Assembly: GCA_013177825.1 (NCBI GenBank) | Contig: JABLXX010000002.1 | Coordinates: forward strand, 372,001-436,000 | Reading direction: 5' to 3' | From: Syntrophaceae bacterium | GTDB taxonomy: Bacteria > Desulfobacterota > Syntrophia > Syntrophales > PHBD01 | Length of the DNA stretch: 64,000 nt | The notes under the pieces: generated by a model | What the model was told of the DNA's origin: nothing | The model's database searches: none | Seen by the model: the letters and a program-made list of their open reading frames with translations, nothing else | Shown: positions 17,988-28,382 of the stretch, one piece after another | Numbering within the stretch: the first letter of the stretch is position 1 | Layout: the number at the start of each line of letters is the position of its first letter | Position numbers and translations under genes: made by a program

Positions 17988-18416
17988 GTGACGTTCGTAA
18001 AGGAAAAAAGAAATGGTCGGAGGGGGTTTACACTCATTGAGATGATTGTCGTCATGGTCATGATCGCTCTTCTGGCCGCCCTGGTTGCGCCGAGGCTTTT
18101 TCCCAAACTCGGGAAAGGGAAGCAGGCTGCGGCAAAAGCACAGATTGAGCTCCTCGGTCAGGCACTGGACCAGTTTCGCCTTGATACGGGAAGGTATCCC
18201 ACGAGCCAGGAAGGCTTGGCAGCGCTGACCGGCAACCCGGGGATTGAGACATGGGAAGGACCGTATCTGAAGAAAGGGGTGCCCGCCGATCCATGGGGAA
18301 AACCCTATCAGTATCGGATTCCGAATGATCAAGGCGAATATGACCTGATTTCGTATGGAAGAGACGGTTCTCAGGGCGGTGAAGGTGAGGATAAGGATAT
18401 TACAAATGCACAATGA
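17988..18416 (+). CDS. gspG: Type II secretion major pseudopilin GspG
   Basis: A 142-aa prepilin, the main subunit of the T2SS pseudopilus that pushes substrates through the secretin. The short leader ends in RRG and is cut before FTLIEM, with the essential Glu+5. The helix continues VVMVMIALLAALVAPRLF. The C-terminal half has the GspG core RLDTGRYPTSQEGLAAL, DPWGKPYQYRIP and the calcium-site loop YGRDGSQGGEGEDKDI. GTG 17988 is preferred, with GGAGG ten bases upstream. It is separated from gspE by about 14 kb of toxin-related genes, unlike usual T2SS operons. Confidence 0.93.
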   Translation: MTFVKEKRNGRRGFTLIEMIVVMVMIALLAALVAPRLFPKLGKGKQAAAKAQIELLGQALDQFRLDTGRYPTSQEGLAALTGNPGIETWEGPYLKKGVPADPWGKPYQYRIPNDQGEYDLISYGRDGSQGGEGEDKDITNAQ

Positions 18417-18518
18417 CAATTCATGCGTGAATGACGGGAATTGCTTATGAAAATCTACATGATCAGATGGTTGAATGGCATTCGTCTAAAACTCAAAACC
18501 TGTTTGTCGGTTGCATAA

Positions 18519-20849
18519 ATGAATAGAAATTTGTTCATCATCACGATCATATTATTGATTCCGTCGATTGCATGGAGCGGCGGTGCAGACAAAACCTTTG
18601 CAGCGGGAAACACCGCGCCACTGACGGAACAATCTGGAAACGTAATAAAATCAAAAGACTCAAAAATAATTCTCGAATCGGAGGATAAAAGCAAGGGAAG
18701 AGTGCAGGCGACTGCGGCCGTTGCTGAGGACACGAAAGCATTGCCGATGCCGACTCCGACAGTAACTTCCACTCCCCGATCTTCAAGCGCATCGAAAGCG
18801 CCGTCGGCAGGGATTGCCCCTGCGCCCGCCGCTCCCTCGAAGACAACCGCAGACCCGTTGCCGACAGCACAAACCAGGGGAGGCGTGGGACTGCAGAAGG
18901 ATCCTGTGAATGCAAAGCGTCTGGTTCCGACTGCGGAGGCCGGTCTATCGGGACACCCCCCATCCTCTTCCATATCGTCGCATACCGTTCGTTCGCCGTC
19001 CGGGTCGACCATGCAGCTTCATCCTCAACAGGCGTTACCCGTCGAAAACGCGGCACCCTTGTCGACGGGTATACAACAGGGAACCCATCCCCCGCTGATC
19101 CCGTTCAATGCAGCTCCTCAGAACATTTCGGTAGGCAGGGGAAATGTGAGTCTGAACTTTGATGATGCGGACATTTATTCTGTGATTCAGACCGTTTTTG
19201 GAGAGATATTGAAATGCAACTACATTATCGATGCCCGCGTGAAGGGCAGGGTGACGTTCAGAAGCGTTGCGCCTGTTCCAAGTGAAAAGGTGCTTCCGCT
19301 GATGGAGGTCATTCTGAGGCTGAACGGTGTTGCAATCATTGAAGAAAGTTCCCTGTACAGAATTATACCGATCAGTGACTTGTCCCGGGAGCCGTCAGAA
19401 ATCAAAATCGGAAGAAAAATTGCGGATGCAGATCTCAAGGGAAAGGCTGTTTTGCAGGTCGTTCCGCTCAACTATATGCAGTCATCGGAAATCATCAAGC
19501 TGATCAATCCCTTTGTTTCTGCCAATGCTGTCATTGTGGACGTGCCGAGGGCCAATCACGTCATTATCGCAGACACCGATGCCAACGTAAAACGCATCCT
19601 GCTTTTGATCGAATATTTCGATACGGAAATCAAAGAAAAGAAAGGCGTCAGGGTATTCGTACACCACGTGCAGAATGCCAAGGCGAAAGACCTTGTGAAC
19701 ATGCTGCAGCAAATCTATTTGGGATCGCCTTTGAACGTTGTGGACAGAGTGAGCAAACCCTCGTTGGCTGCCTTATCCACCCCTTCGCCGTCCCAACGCC
19801 AGGCAACGTCCACCGGTTCGCCGGCTGCAGGCGTCGAAGCAGTGGTGTCTGATATCGTGAAAATATTTGCCGATGAGAGGTTAAACGCCGTCGTCATTTT
19901 AGGTACACGCGAAGATTATGACATCATCAAGGCAACGATCAAGGATCTGGACTTGATTCCACGGCAGGTATTGATCGAAGGGACGATTGCTTCAATCCAA
20001 CTGACGGACAACATGAGTCTGGGACTGGCCTGGTCGATCAAGAACAAGCTTTTCAACCTGGAAGCGTCGAATCTCTCTTTCAACCCGGGTTCATTGAATA
20101 TGGGTGTCGATGAGTTGGCCGGCTCCGGCCTGCAGTTGATCGGTATTCACAGCGGAGGAACCATCAAGGGAGTGATCAATGCGCTCGCGTCACAATCCAA
20201 GGCGAAGCTGCTGGCATCGCCGCATATCATGGTGTCCGACAACAATGAGGCGAGGATCCAGGTAGGCCAGCAGGTCCCCATTCCAACGTCCGAGACATAC
20301 GGGACGACCGGTGTCGCACCGCAGCGGACGATCCAGTACAAAGACATCGGGATCATCCTCAAGGTGAAGCCCCTGATCAACGACAGCGGTCTGATTACAC
20401 TGCAAATATCGCAGGAAGTGTCGACTTATTCGACGATTGTTTTATATTCTGATGAGAAGCAGATCATTCTCAATAAAACGGAGGCGACGACAAACCTCGT
20501 CGTAAAAAACGGACACACCGTCGTGATTGGAGGCTTGATCCGGGAAGACGATTCCAGTTCAAGGCTGGGCATTCCCTGGTTAAGCAAAATACCACTTTTG
20601 GGCTATCTATTCGGCAATACGGAGACCGAGAAGAAGAGGACCGAGCTGGTCATTCTGCTGACCCCCCATATCGTGAAACATCAGGATGACGCAATGGCCG
20701 TGACGTACGGTACAGTCGACAATATTGCGGATGAGGATGTGAAGGAAGAATTGAAAAAAAGCATCGATCAAAAGAATCACAGATTGAAGGAAGAAGAGAT
20801 AAATTCTCAATCTGATTCCACAAAGCGAGCTGATAAAAACTATCAGTGA
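18519..20849 (+). CDS. gspD: Type II secretion outer-membrane secretin GspD
   Basis: A 776-aa secretin forming the outer-membrane T2SS channel. After a signal peptide (cleavage near SIAWSGG) comes an unusually long Pro/Ser/Thr-rich linker to about residue 200. The N0 domain (VSLNFDDADIYSVIQTVF) and N1-N3 repeats follow (VPLNYMQSSEIIKLINPF; VHHVQNAKAKDLVNMLQQI). The beta-barrel secretin domain contains VGQQVPIPTSETYG, IQYKDIGIILKVKP and the signature VVIGGLIRED, LGIPWLSKIPLLGYLFG. No S-domain for a pilotin is evident at the charged C-terminus. A 23-codon ORF at 18447-18518 overlaps its start and may be a leader. Confidence 0.92.
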   Translation: MNRNLFIITIILLIPSIAWSGGADKTFAAGNTAPLTEQSGNVIKSKDSKIILESEDKSKGRVQATAAVAEDTKALPMPTPTVTSTPRSSSASKAPSAGIAPAPAAPSKTTADPLPTAQTRGGVGLQKDPVNAKRLVPTAEAGLSGHPPSSSISSHTVRSPSGSTMQLHPQQALPVENAAPLSTGIQQGTHPPLIPFNAAPQNISVGRGNVSLNFDDADIYSVIQTVFGEILKCNYIIDARVKGRVTFRSVAPVPSEKVLPLMEVILRLNGVAIIEESSLYRIIPISDLSREPSEIKIGRKIADADLKGKAVLQVVPLNYMQSSEIIKLINPFVSANAVIVDVPRANHVIIADTDANVKRILLLIEYFDTEIKEKKGVRVFVHHVQNAKAKDLVNMLQQIYLGSPLNVVDRVSKPSLAALSTPSPSQRQATSTGSPAAGVEAVVSDIVKIFADERLNAVVILGTREDYDIIKATIKDLDLIPRQVLIEGTIASIQLTDNMSLGLAWSIKNKLFNLEASNLSFNPGSLNMGVDELAGSGLQLIGIHSGGTIKGVINALASQSKAKLLASPHIMVSDNNEARIQVGQQVPIPTSETYGTTGVAPQRTIQYKDIGIILKVKPLINDSGLITLQISQEVSTYSTIVLYSDEKQIILNKTEATTNLVVKNGHTVVIGGLIREDDSSSRLGIPWLSKIPLLGYLFGNTETEKKRTELVILLTPHIVKHQDDAMAVTYGTVDNIADEDVKEELKKSIDQKNHRLKEEEINSQSDSTKRADKNYQ

Positions 20850-20980
20850 ACGGGGATTACACACGAATCGAAAAGGAAGATGGAATTCTCCGATTGCATC
20901 GATGGCTATCATGTCAATATGACAGGCGAATTCATTCTGTCGTCTATGTGATGCTTAAAACGTATGGAGAGTATTTATCA

Positions 20981-21092
20981 GATCAACCGGCATTGCATTG
21001 CCGGGATTCGATGCTAATGATGCACCCTTGATTCGATTCTCCAGTTTGCACGATCCCTTGGAGAATCGACTTCCCTCTGCCAGCCATAACCG
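20981..21092 (+). repeat. Structured intergenic element, copy B (upstream of the Rhs gene)
   Basis: In the gap of about 340 bp between gspD and the Rhs gene. It is the counterpart of 17735-17842, with the same ordered blocks. The first hairpin is rearranged to CCGGCA/TGCCGG around a TGCA-containing loop; the second keeps ATTCTCC/GGAGAAT around TTGCACG. Retention of both stems despite sequence change suggests RNA- or DNA-structure selection. About 100 bp separate its end from the Rhs start codon. Confidence 0.6.
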
Positions 21093-21192
21093 GACATGGA
21101 CATCGGAATCTGCGCGATGCCGTTGAAGCATCGTTCTGCGTCCGGGTTCCCTTTCCGAGCAGCCTTCATGCCTCCGGGTCTGCGAGGTGGAA

Positions 21193-24100
21193 ATGAAGCG
21201 AAGGTTGAATCGCCTGCGGGAAGGTGCCCTTTTTGCGTCCCTGTCCTGTTTGCTTCTGTCGGCATTGCTTTTTCTGCTGCCGCTACATGCAGATGCAAAT
21301 ACCACGGGAGGAGATGATGACCGGGGCGTATCGGCAGAGATGAGGCTGACTCCGGACGTCGATACCACCGGTTTTGCCGGCGACGCGAAGATATCCATTC
21401 CTATCGTTGTGCCGCCGGGGCGAGCCGGCATGGCACCGAGTCTGACTCTATCCTATAGCTCTTCCGCAGGAAACGGCTGGATCGGTACGGGTTGGAATAT
21501 CGAAACGGGATTTATCCAGCGCCAGACAAAATTCGGACTCAATTACGCAGACGACACGAGCTTTGCTTTCCGGAGCGCCGGAGCGAGCGGCGATCTTGTT
21601 TCTCTCGGTTCCGGGAACTTCGGGATGAAAATCGAGACGGAGTTCTCGAAATTCCAATACATATCCGGCTACTGGCAAGTCACGGCCAGGGATGGGAAAA
21701 GGTATTATTACGGCCAGACTTCGGATGCGCGCCAGACCAATTCCGCCGGCCAGATCTTTAAATGGCTCCTGAACAGGATCGAAGATCCCAACGGGAATTA
21801 TATAACCTTCAGCTACGTATCGGATGCCCGCGAGACCTATGTATATGAAATTCGATACACTGGAAACAGTTCGGGCTTGTCCCCCACGAGCCTGGTCCGG
21901 TTCCATTACATGGGGCGCAACGATGCCCTGACGTACGGCATTGGTCGCGATCTGGTCAATGTCAACAAACTCCTGAAAGCGATTGAGGTGAAAGCCGCCA
22001 GCGAAGCGACCAGCGTTCGGGTTTATGGTTTTGAATATGCCGAGGCATCTCATACACGTGAACCAATCCTCAACAAAATTCAGCAATACGACAATAGTGC
22101 CTACTATTATGCCTCCACCGGCCAGATCATCGGCGGGAACGCCCTGCCGCCGATTGTAATTACGGCAGACAGCAGTCAAACCACCATTCCGTACGGCACT
22201 CATTCCGTTGAGCCGCAGTCAAAAGTCGATTTGAATTACAAATTCGTCATTGGGGATTTCAATGGCGATAACTTGACGGATTACATGTGGCTCCATACGT
22301 ACCTTGACGAGCGTGTTGTTTATTTAAGACAGGGAAACGGGTCTTTTAATTCGGGAACTTATTCCAGCGGCGGAGGAGTTTACAGGTCGGGATGGAAGTT
22401 TGTTACAGGCGATTTCGACGGCGACGGCAGGACCGATTATATGATCCTGAGCATCAATACGAATGAACGGTTTGTTTATCGAAGCAACGGTGCCGGGAAT
22501 TTCTTGAGTGCCGTCAGAACGGCCGGAGACGTCAGTTACAATCTCTACGCGACATGGAATCTGACAACCGGAGATTTCAACGGGGACGGCAAAACCGATA
22601 TCATGTGGATCAATCCGACCAACAACAAGCGCACCGTATATTTAAGTGCCGGGAACGGTCAATTCAATGCGGGCCTGACATCAGGAGAGAATGTCAACTA
22701 TTCCGCGTACCAGTTCACAACCGGCGATTTCAATGGCGACGGCAGGACGGATTACATGTGGGTCGACATGTATCAGAACAAGCGGGCCGTGTATATCAGC
22801 AGCGGCACAGGGGGCTTCAGTGCCCCGGTTTCGACCAATGATGGAAGAAATTACTCGCTGACCACATGGAACGTGACAACCGGCGATTTCAACGGCGATG
22901 GCAAGACCGATTACATGTGGGTAAGAGGAGATTACAATCAGTGCGCGGTCTATCTTGGACTGGGCAACGGCGGTTTTGCTCCCGTCGTCCTGAACACGCT
23001 TGGCAGCACCTATAGCAATGTCTGGCAGCTGCATGCCGGTGACTTTAACGGGGACGGCAAGACGGATATCATCCTGGTGAAAAACGCTGAAGATAAACGA
23101 ATGCTGCATCTCAGCAGGGGGGACGGGTATTTTCTGCCTGCCATGAACAACAGTTTTACAACCGGTATAGATTACAACTCTTATACTTACGGCATCTGGG
23201 ATTTTGTTACCGGCGATTACAACGGTGACGGAAAAACGGATTACATGTACATTAATAAATACAAAAGAAAACGGTATGTTGCTCTTGCGAACCCGGTGGC
23301 GCCCCAGGGTCTTGTATCTTCCATAAAAAACAGCACCGGCGGGACGACATCGTTTCAATACACGCATTCGACAAACTTCAGCAATACATACCTGCCTTAC
23401 GTCATGCCTCTTGTCACCGTTGTGTCACTCAACGACGGGCTGAATAATGTGTCCACCCGGCAGTATGCCTATGCCCAGGGCAAGCATGACATCTCGCTGC
23501 GGGAGTTCCAGGGTTTCGGCTATGTGAGGACGGTCCAGCCGGACAGTTCCATCGTCGAAACGAATTACCATCAGGATGAATACCTGAAAGGCCGGATCAA
23601 AAACACGACGCTGAAAACTCCGGGGGGCGGCATCCTCATGTCCAGATCCAATTCATGGAGTGCCGCCGTTATGTCCGGCCGATGGAGGTTTGTGAAGCTG
23701 GATCAGTCGACAACCGTCTACGACAACTATTCATCCTATTACACGACTTTGGATTACTTGTACGATTCCACGCACGGGAACGTGACGAGGATCGTCACTT
23801 CCGGAACCAGTGCTGAACCGGTAACGACGATCTTTGGATACGCCAATTATTCCGGCTGGCTCTGGCGGCCCACATCCATAACCGTCACCGGGTCCAGCAC
23901 CGGAACGGTCCGGCAAACGACGTTCGACTATTACAGCGGGACGGGCAACCTGAGACTGCAAAAGAACTGGGACCTCGCGGACGACTCGAAAAGCCAGGTA
24001 ACCACGATGGAGTATTATTAGAACGGGAATCTGTGGCGGGTGCTGGATCCCCGCGGCAACGCAACGACAACCGAGTATGAGACACTGGCCTATACGTTTC

Positions 24101-27100
24101 CCAGCAAGGTTACAAAACCTGCGACGGACAGCAATCGGGTGGCGCACGTTACGCAATACCTGAATTACGACTATCGAATCGGCCGGCCAAGAACCGTCGT
24201 CGACGAAAACAGCCGGACCACGTCCTATTCATATGAGGGATTCGGCCGCCTGGCGCAGGTCGATTATCCCGATGGCGGGCAGACCCAGATGGGATACGCC
24301 GACCAGGCCTTCCCGCGATATGAGGTCACAAGCATCAAGGAAGATGCGGCGAATCGAATCAACAAGTACAAGTACTTCGACGGATTCGACCGGAACATCC
24401 AGACCGTGACGTTCGGCGAAGGCGGCAAGCGAATCGCGAGCAAAACGTACTACGATGTCATGGGCCGCGTCCGGCATGTAAGCGGGCCATACTTCAACGG
24501 GAGCGGATCTCCCGCATATCCTTTGAATGAGCCTTCGAGTTACCCCTATGTGAGCAAGGCCTACGATTATAGGGGACGGGTCACCTCTGTCACCAATCCC
24601 GACGATGAATATGGGACGACAACCACATCTTTTGCATACGGCGGTTTTGCCGTGACGATGACCGACCCGGACGGCCGGGTCAAAACGGAATACAAGGACC
24701 ATCTGGGACGGACGATCCAAATCACCGAGGATGCCGTTTCCGGCGGGCTGAACCTGAACACGTCCTATACCTACAACGCGGCAGGCGACCTGCTGACGAT
24801 CAGGGATGCGGCAAACAATTCGACGATCATCGCCTACAACAGCCTCGGGCAGAAAAGAAGCATGACGGACCCCGACCGGGGCATGCGCTCGTTTGCGTAC
24901 GACTTGAACAGCAACCTGGTCACTCAGAAAGACGCCAAGGGAAACGTGTTTACGTTTGATTATGACGAACTGAACCGCATCAGAACGAAGAAGGCAGTAT
25001 TTTATGCCGCTCCGACCTGTCCGAACGGGGGAGCCTACAGTACAGCCAGCGGCAAATGTGAGCAGGACGCAATCACGACCTATACCTGTCCCCTTGGCGG
25101 GGCGGGCTATGGCTCGGCGGAAACCTGCAACGCCAACTGCACAAACGTCGGATCCTGCGTCCAGCATACCCACACGGGACCCTTTCACTGCTCGAAATAC
25201 GGCGGATACGACGCCGATCATTGCTACACGGGGTGCAGCGCCGACGGACTCTGCAACGACCTCACATGTCCGGAATCCCTGCCAGCCATGCTCGGTGCGG
25301 ACACATGCCCGCCAGAAACCGACATGATGCCGGCGGGTTACTACTCGAAGAGCTCCTATATCGTGGGCATCGACAATAACTATATCTGCAGCGGCGACTG
25401 GTATGCCCTCTTCAAGTATGACAGCGTGAATCACTGGGCCTGTTCACTGTCGGATGCCGAATATTACAACGACGCGACATGCACGGCTGCATGCCGCCAG
25501 ACTGCGGCCTGTTCCGGGCCGGCATACTCCTGCCAGGCGGGCTGGACGCCCAGTGGAACCAAGTGCATCCAGGATCCCGTCATACCGACGACCACAGAGC
25601 CGACGGTGACCTGGACCTACGACAGCGACAGCATCACAAACGGGCGGGGTCGGCTCTACAGCGTAACAAACACGAAAGTCGCGTCAACCATACTTGGTTA
25701 CGACGGAATGGGCCGCAAGCTGGGCGAAAAGAAAACCTATGAAGACGATGCGGCGGAGTATGCCACCCGCTATGCATACGATTTATCGGGGAAGATGACG
25801 GGGATGACCTATCCCGACAGCTACCAGGTCGTTTACGCCTATCACCCCGGTTCGGACCTGCTCGCTTCCGTGAGGGGCGTGTCGGACAACCGGGAACATG
25901 GCCGCTTCAGCCTCTACGAATCGACGGGCAAGATCGGCCAGATCGATCATGCCAATGGGGCGGCGACCCGCCATACCTTCGGCCCCAGATCGACGAGGCT
26001 ATACGGCATCGTGACAACGTCGGCAGGCCAGGATCTGCAGAACCTGGGCTACCGGTATACCCGGGCGGCCGATCTTTACCAGATCAAGGACTACCTTGGA
26101 GACGTCACATACACCTATACATACGACGGCCTGCACCGCCTCAAGGGCGAAACCAACACCGGAAGTCATCCGGCCAATACGTTCGACTATGACGCCATCG
26201 GAAACATCACGAGAAAAACCCTGGGCGACAACTCCTACGTCTACAGCTACGCCTACCCGCAGAAGCACGCCGTGTCCTCCATCGCCGTCAACGGCGGGGA
26301 GCCCAATGCCTTCAGCTACGACGCCAACGGCAACATGACGGAGGGTGCGGACTTCACCGATACGTCCGCTGTGGGCGCCCGGAGCGTGGTTTACAACATG
26401 GACAACATGCCCGGCCGGATCACGTACACGAAGGGTGGGAATACGGCCGTCACGGAGTTCCTCTATGACGGCGCCGGCCTGCGGGCGAAGAAGACCGGCG
26501 GCGGGAGCGCGACGTACTACGTCCACCCCGGCTACGAGGTGAAGAACGGGGTGGTCACGAAGTACATCACCGCCGCGGACATGAAGATTGCCCAGATCCG
26601 GGGGGCAGAGACGGCCTATTACCACCGGGATCACCTGAACAGTTCCACGGTCATGACGGACGAAACGGGTGCAAGGCTGGAAAGCACGGAGTATGCGCCC
26701 TACGGGACGATCCGGTCCTACACCGGCAGCCGGTCCGTCACCGACTACCGCTACACCGGGAAGGAGCTGGACATGGAGACGGGGCTCTACTACTACGGTG
26801 CCCGATACTACGATCCCATGATCGGCCGGTTCATCACCCCTGATCCAGCCCTGAGCCTCTATATACCCGCGCCGAACGACAACCGGCGCCTTCCCAACGG
26901 GGGCGTTTTCAATCCCGTGACGCTGAATCCCTACGCCTACGCTAACAACAACCCGATGAAGTACGTGGACCCGGACGGGTTGTGGACGACGCCGGTTCAC
27001 CTTGGCCAAACTATCAATTGGTTAAAAAAGGACGACTTTGTTCGTAGCTACTTGAATCTCGGCAGAATCGAACGAGTCGCTGCCGCCAACGCCGCTGTGG

Positions 27101-27582
27101 ACAATATCTTCGGCGGCAAGAGTTACATGCCCATCATCGGCGACCCCGGGCGGCACTTCAACGCCAATTCCGAAGGCATGCCGGATTCCAGGGATGTCTT
27201 TGCCAAGGCCTGCCTGGAACAGGCCATAAAGCATCAACTCGTAGCCAACGCATTGGCCAAAGAAGGCAAGATCACACAGGCAAGGGAGTACACCAGACTG
27301 GCCGATGAATGGCTGGGGACTGGCGTGCATTCGAAACAGGACAAACCCGCCCACGCGCAGGAGTACATGATAACATGGATAAAAGATATATTCGGGATCA
27401 GCATGCATAGTCCGTTTAATAATGGAAATGGCCTACCAGATGCCGATGATCCCAAAAAAGATCAACCAAGGTATGAAAACGCGATGAAAGAGACCATTCA
27501 GTATCTGAAAGAGTTCATCGAAGCGACCAAAGAAGACTTTTTCCGGGATGACGAAGTTAAGAGTAGTGCGGCATCGGAATGA
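21193..27582 (+). CDS. Giant exported SpvB/TcdB/Rhs-family polymorphic toxin, one in-frame TAG
   Basis: About 2,130 codons from ATG 21193 (GAGG just upstream). Residues 1-36 are a Sec signal. An SpvB-type N-domain follows (DAKISIPIVVPPGRAGMAPS, then GWIGTGWNIE). Seven FG-GAP/VCBS repeats of GDFNGDGKTDYMW type lie at about residues 350-700. Next is a TcdB-middle-like segment (LREFQGFGYVRTVQPD), then Rhs/YD repeats. An insertion with 19 cysteines (about 25000-25590) interrupts the Rhs shell. The Rhs core end reads YTGKELDMETGLYYYGARYY, then NPMKYVDPDGLW. The tip of about 200 residues has GRHFNANSEG and GVHSKQDKPAHA (HxxxDxxxH), like metal-dependent phospholipase C/Het-C-like helical domains. 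TAG 24019-24021 falls between EYY and NGNLWRVLDPRGN, frame unbroken. Context suggests T2SS export; that is inference. Confidence 0.82.
22242..23295 (+). repeat. Seven tandem FG-GAP/VCBS repeats in the Rhs protein
   Basis: Seven units of about 50 residues, each beginning with a hydrophobic-TGDFNGDGxTDYM calcium-binding-like loop and ending in a xxVYxxxGNGxF strand. They would fold as a beta-propeller. Similar propellers are found in TcC/TcB and SpvB relatives, next to the Rhs cocoon. Confidence 0.85.
25000..25590 (+). other. Cysteine-rich insertion in the Rhs shell
   Basis: About 190 residues with 19 cysteines between an Rhs repeat ending FDYDELNRIRTKK and the next one starting TVTWTYDSD. Patterns such as ETCNANCTNVGSC and ATCTAACRQTAAC indicate disulfide-rich micro-domains. 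These would need oxidation in the periplasm before outer-membrane passage, which suits a T2SS substrate. The rest of the protein is nearly cysteine-free. Confidence 0.7.
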
Positions 27583-27652
27583 CTTGAAAAAAGATTGAGA
27601 AATAACAGCAAAACCTTTCCGCGAGAATAAACATGAGAAAGGCGGCTCTACA

Positions 27653-28321
27653 ATGAAACGATTGTTCCGCTATGTGTTGATCCTTTCGATCGTGATGATT
27701 CTGTTTTGCGGCAATTTATGTATGGCTGGCGACTGGGATGTCCGCCCGGTGAAGATCAAGGTTATAGATGCCTTGACCAAACAACCCCTGCAAGGGATCA
27801 AAGTCTACTATGTCTTAACGACTTGGTATCCGAACATGAGTTGTATCGGATATTTCTTTTATCCGAGCTTTATACACGATGCACCTAGGAAGATGAAAGT
27901 CTATGAAAAAAAGGAATTGTCGACAAATGAGGCCGGAGAAGTTGAATTCTTATCTAAGAGACTGACGTTGAAATGTTATGAAAGAGTATTATGGGAAAAA
28001 GTAATCGTAAATCTGAATGTATTTGTTGATAAAGATTGGTTAATGAAGAAAATCTATACTGATAACTATGGATATTTTAGTGATTGGCTTTATGTATACG
28101 GCGAAGATGAGTTATTCAATATCAATCCAGCCTACAAAGGCTTTTTCCTGACGTATGTTTATAAAAGAGATGATCATGAAGAGCAGTTAGTTAAAGACCC
28201 TTCGTACAGAAATATTTATGAAATGCATGTTTTAAAGAAGTTGGACGATTTGCAGATTGCCACCGTCTGGAAAGGCCCCCCGGAGGAATATACTGTTGAA
28301 CTTCGCCGGGCGGAGAAATAA
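27653..28321 (+). CDS. Tandem Sec-exported paralogue 1 (candidate immunity protein)
   Basis: A 222-aa protein of unknown function. A signal peptide (MKRLFRYVLILSIVMILFCG) is cleaved near CMAGDW, without a proper lipobox, so the product is probably soluble and periplasmic. Residues about 27-60 (RPVKIKVIDALTKQPLQGIK) resemble a carboxypeptidase-regulatory-like beta-sandwich. The middle (about residues 85-155) is the variable part. The C-terminus (NPAYKGFFLTYVYKRDDHEE, then ATVWKGPPEEYTVELRRAEK) is near-invariant across copies. It starts 70 nt after the Rhs toxin stop on the same strand. Position, export and duplication make it a candidate antidote to a toxin acting in the periplasm or at the membrane; this is unproven. 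Confidence 0.75.
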   Translation: MKRLFRYVLILSIVMILFCGNLCMAGDWDVRPVKIKVIDALTKQPLQGIKVYYVLTTWYPNMSCIGYFFYPSFIHDAPRKMKVYEKKELSTNEAGEVEFLSKRLTLKCYERVLWEKVIVNLNVFVDKDWLMKKIYTDNYGYFSDWLYVYGEDELFNINPAYKGFFLTYVYKRDDHEEQLVKDPSYRNIYEMHVLKKLDDLQIATVWKGPPEEYTVELRRAEK

Positions 28322-28382
28322 CGCACATGTCTCGTCACCCCGTTCAGTAAGGATAAACATTGGAAAGCAAGGCGGCTCTGCA

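Noticed and set aside
18447..18518. Small 23-codon gene before gspD
   Set aside because: It overlaps the gspD start and lacks a convincing ribosome-binding site; it is noted only as a possible leader.
17735..21092. Paired element as a cyclic-di-GMP (GEMM) or cobalamin riboswitch
   Set aside because: Conserved GEMM-I/II and B12-box sequences are absent; only the general two-hairpin layout is similar.
27653..28321. Paralogues as lipoproteins
   Set aside because: The Cys near the signal end sits in NLCLAGDW without a consensus lipobox and is better read as part of the Sec signal.
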